Below, one piece after another: positions 31,093 to 32,086 of a stretch of DNA of 32,086 bases; within the stretch, counting starts at the first letter, position 1, and the number at the start of each line of letters is the position of its first letter. The notes beneath the pieces were generated by a model. The model was not told where the DNA came from, did no database searches, and saw only the letters and a list, made by a program, of their open reading frames with translations. This stretch comes from DASWHF01 sp036393295 (GTDB lineage: Bacteria > Pseudomonadota > Gammaproteobacteria > Acidiferrobacterales > UBA6901). The stretch is from NCBI GenBank assembly GCA_036393295.1, contig DASWHF010000059.1:1-32086 (forward strand). Direction: 5' to 3'. Made by a program: the position numbers and the translations under genes.

Positions 31093-31404
31093 TCAAAAAC
31101 CATACTCACGCTCCACGCGACAGACACGAACCCGGAACGTCTTGTACCAGTCCTTGGCACGATTCTGGGCCAGACGGTGAGCGGCGTTCTCCTTCCAGGC
31201 CTGGATGGCCTCGAGCGTGGCCCAATAGGAAACCGAAATCCCGATTTCCTGCCGCGCCGACTCGAAGCCGAGGAAGCCGGGCTGCCTCGCGGCAAGCTCG
31301 ACCATGCTCTTCGCCATCTCCGCGTAACCGTTATCGCCCTCGGTCCGGACCGACGTGAAGATCACGGCGTAGTACGGCGGCTCAGGCGTTGTTGCCGGGT
31401 GCAT
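31093..31404 (-). CDS. ABM-superfamily monooxygenase-like protein (103 aa)
   Basis: A dimeric alpha/beta-barrel 'antibiotic biosynthesis monooxygenase' pattern is visible: strand YYAVIFTSVRT, helix GYAEMAKSMVELAARQPGFLGFESAR, strand SVSYWATLEAIQAWKENAAHR, and the C-terminal strand TFRVRVCRVEREY. Length is typical. Members range from quinone-forming oxygenases to heme-degrading enzymes and many of unknown substrate; nothing here decides among them. The ATG at 31404 has only a weak ribosome site (AGGGAAA). It lies 26 bp after the HI1420-type antitoxin gene and may be read through from its promoter. Confidence 0.8.
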   Translation of the reverse strand: MHPATTPEPPYYAVIFTSVRTEGDNGYAEMAKSMVELAARQPGFLGFESARQEIGISVSYWATLEAIQAWKENAAHRLAQNRAKDWYKTFRVRVCRVEREYGF

Positions 31405-31430
31405 TGGTCGGTTTCCCTATAATTGATTTC

Positions 31431-31748
31431 TCAGGCGGCGCGCGCGGAGAGCCGCAGGCCCAACGCTTGGGCGAGCTTCAACACGGTATCGAAGCGCGGT
31501 TTCGCGCCCGGCGCGAGCGCCTTGTACAGGCTTTCGCGCCCCAGGCCGGCGTTCTTCGCGACCTGCGATATGCCGCGCGCGCGTGCGACATCGCGCAGCG
31601 CCGCCATGACCAGATCGGCGTCGCCCGTTTCCAGCACGGCGGACATATACTCGGCGATCGCCTTGTCGTCGGTGAGGTAGCGCGCCGCGTCGAACGGCAG
31701 CAACTTGCTTTTGGCCCGGGTCGTGATTTTGAGCTTGGACTTTTTCAT
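31431..31748 (-). CDS. HI1420-type (HigA-like) antitoxin (105 aa)
   Basis: The TIGR02684-style addiction antidote layout is clear: a basic start, PFDAARYLTDDKAIAEYMSAVLETGD, then a helix-turn-helix (MAALRDVARARGISQVAKNAGLGRESLYKALAPG) and KPRFDTVLKLAQALGLRLS. The toxin of such pairs lies upstream; here only its last codons remain, ending 3 bp before this ATG. The helix-turn-helix would bind its own promoter, where a perfect palindrome is present (31851-31866). An orphan antitoxin that may still repress itself and the ABM gene downstream. Confidence 0.83.
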   Translation of the reverse strand: MKKSKLKITTRAKSKLLPFDAARYLTDDKAIAEYMSAVLETGDADLVMAALRDVARARGISQVAKNAGLGRESLYKALAPGAKPRFDTVLKLAQALGLRLSARAA

Positions 31749-31751
31749 GGA

Positions 31752-31832
31752 TCATATTTCCAGTTCGCCGGCGAGTCGTTGCGCGGTCTTGATGTCACGC
31801 TTCTGGCTGGACTTGTCGCCCCCGATCAGCAT
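31752..31832 (-). pseudogene. 5'-truncated HI1419-type RelE toxin remnant
   Basis: From an ATG at 31832 the frame reads 26 residues including GGDKSSQKRDIKTAQRL, which is the C-terminal signature of TIGR02683 toxins. Recognisable homology reaches a little further upstream (TRTIIV) to about 31847 and then meets promoter sequence and a stop (TGA within the -35 region). The first roughly 65-70 residues of the toxin are gone, so the promoter is joined nearly directly to the toxin tail. No ribosome site precedes the ATG. Not functional as a toxin. Confidence 0.7.
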
Positions 31833-31847
31833 GACGATGATCGTTCT

Positions 31848-31875
31848 AGTGTATCCGTATGGATACGCTTGTCAA
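31848..31875 (-). promoter_or_regulatory. Strong promoter with palindromic operator, antitoxin unit
   Basis: Minus strand: TTGACA (31875-31870), 16 bp, TACACT (31853-31848). A perfect inverted repeat gtatcc-gtat-ggatac (31851-31866) fills the spacer and touches the -10, the expected place for autorepression by the HigA-like antitoxin. The promoter is intact even though the toxin body is lost. Confidence 0.7.
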
Positions 31876-32008
31876 GGCCGAGGGAGCCGATTTCGGACCC
31901 GCGGCGGCGGGGATCGCGGGCCCTCACATGGTATTCAGGCGCGATGCCTAAACATTTCTGCACGGCCGGTTGAAAAAGCTTTCCATTCTTCCTCGTGCAG
32001 GCGTGCGC

Positions 32009-32014
32009 TATAGT
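32009..32014 (+). promoter_or_regulatory. Candidate -10 (TATAGT) of the gene at the right edge
   Basis: TATAGT matches the -10 consensus at 5 of 6 positions, 47 bp before the ATG at 32062. No good -35 lies at 16-18 bp; TTGAAA at 31969 is too far. Confidence 0.35.
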
Positions 32015-32061
32015 CGGCCTAGCGGTACCACCATACACTCATTTCGCACGGAGCCCACAAG

Positions 32062-32086
32062 ATGCCCGCCTTTGAACTGATCAGCA
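32062..32086 (+). CDS. Start of a gene running off the right edge
   Basis: ATG preceded by GGAG at 8 nt begins MPAFELIS and continues beyond the window. The opening resembles the start of some UvrB proteins, but eight residues cannot prove this. Its strand is opposite to the addiction genes, so it starts a new transcription unit. Confidence 0.5.

Overview
The window is a GC-rich chromosomal segment (by eye about two thirds G+C) from a Gram-negative bacterium, most likely a gammaproteobacterium. The pointers are lipobox and Sec signal peptides, outer-membrane barrels, OmpA-like peptidoglycan-binding domains, a YiiD-type thioesterase and a TfoX-like protein. No rRNA, tRNA, CRISPR array, transposase or phage gene was seen. 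Long open frames on the opposite strand of nearly every real gene are GC-bias shadows and are left out.

Left part (1-20.4 kb), an envelope region. Three tightly packed minus-strand genes (5477 to 7) encode a small periplasmic coiled-coil protein, a 630-residue TPR-rich secreted protein and a 1015-residue TPR lipoprotein. Divergent from them, across a 490-bp spacer, lies a two-gene plus-strand unit: a giant DUF11-repeat surface protein (about 3097 residues) and, overlapping its end by 8 bp, a 1714-residue protein with three OmpA-like domains in front of a predicted outer-membrane beta-barrel. The signal-peptide codons of the giant gene form a 13-bp perfect hairpin followed by a U-run, a possible attenuator.

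Middle part (20.4-29.3 kb), an array of secreted proteins with a regulator, all on the minus strand. In transcription order: a 1090-residue STAND ATPase with a C-terminal winged helix plus BTAD (MalT/SARP-like activator), a 67-residue protein, a 52-residue Trp-rich lipoprotein, a 237-residue secreted protein, a 467-residue S74 'tail fibre' protein with 17-residue repeats, a 234-residue lipoprotein, a 398-residue lipoprotein and a 188-residue outer-membrane barrel. Two promoters in the array carry the same 18-bp direct-repeat operator (7-4-7 bp) exactly 10 bp before a TAAGGT element. That is the layout bound by OmpR/PhoB/SARP-type winged helices. The array has grown by copying 5' modules (operator, leader, signal peptide) onto unrelated mature domains; three lipoprotein leaders and two 'MTY' leaders are paralogous, and relics of copied genes remain at the junctions. 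This is the best candidate in the window for an undescribed system: a SARP-like regulator with a duplicated regulon of secreted proteins.

Right part (29.3-32.1 kb), small housekeeping and addiction genes on the minus strand: a 112-residue conserved protein, a YiiD-like thioesterase, a TfoX N-domain protein, an ABM-fold monooxygenase, and two antitoxin genes. Both antitoxins keep their toxin partner only as a wreck: one RelE-like toxin with an internal deletion (29 residues left) and one HI1419-type toxin with its 5' end gone, yet with a near-ideal promoter and a palindromic operator still in place. A new plus-strand gene starts at 32062 and runs off the window.
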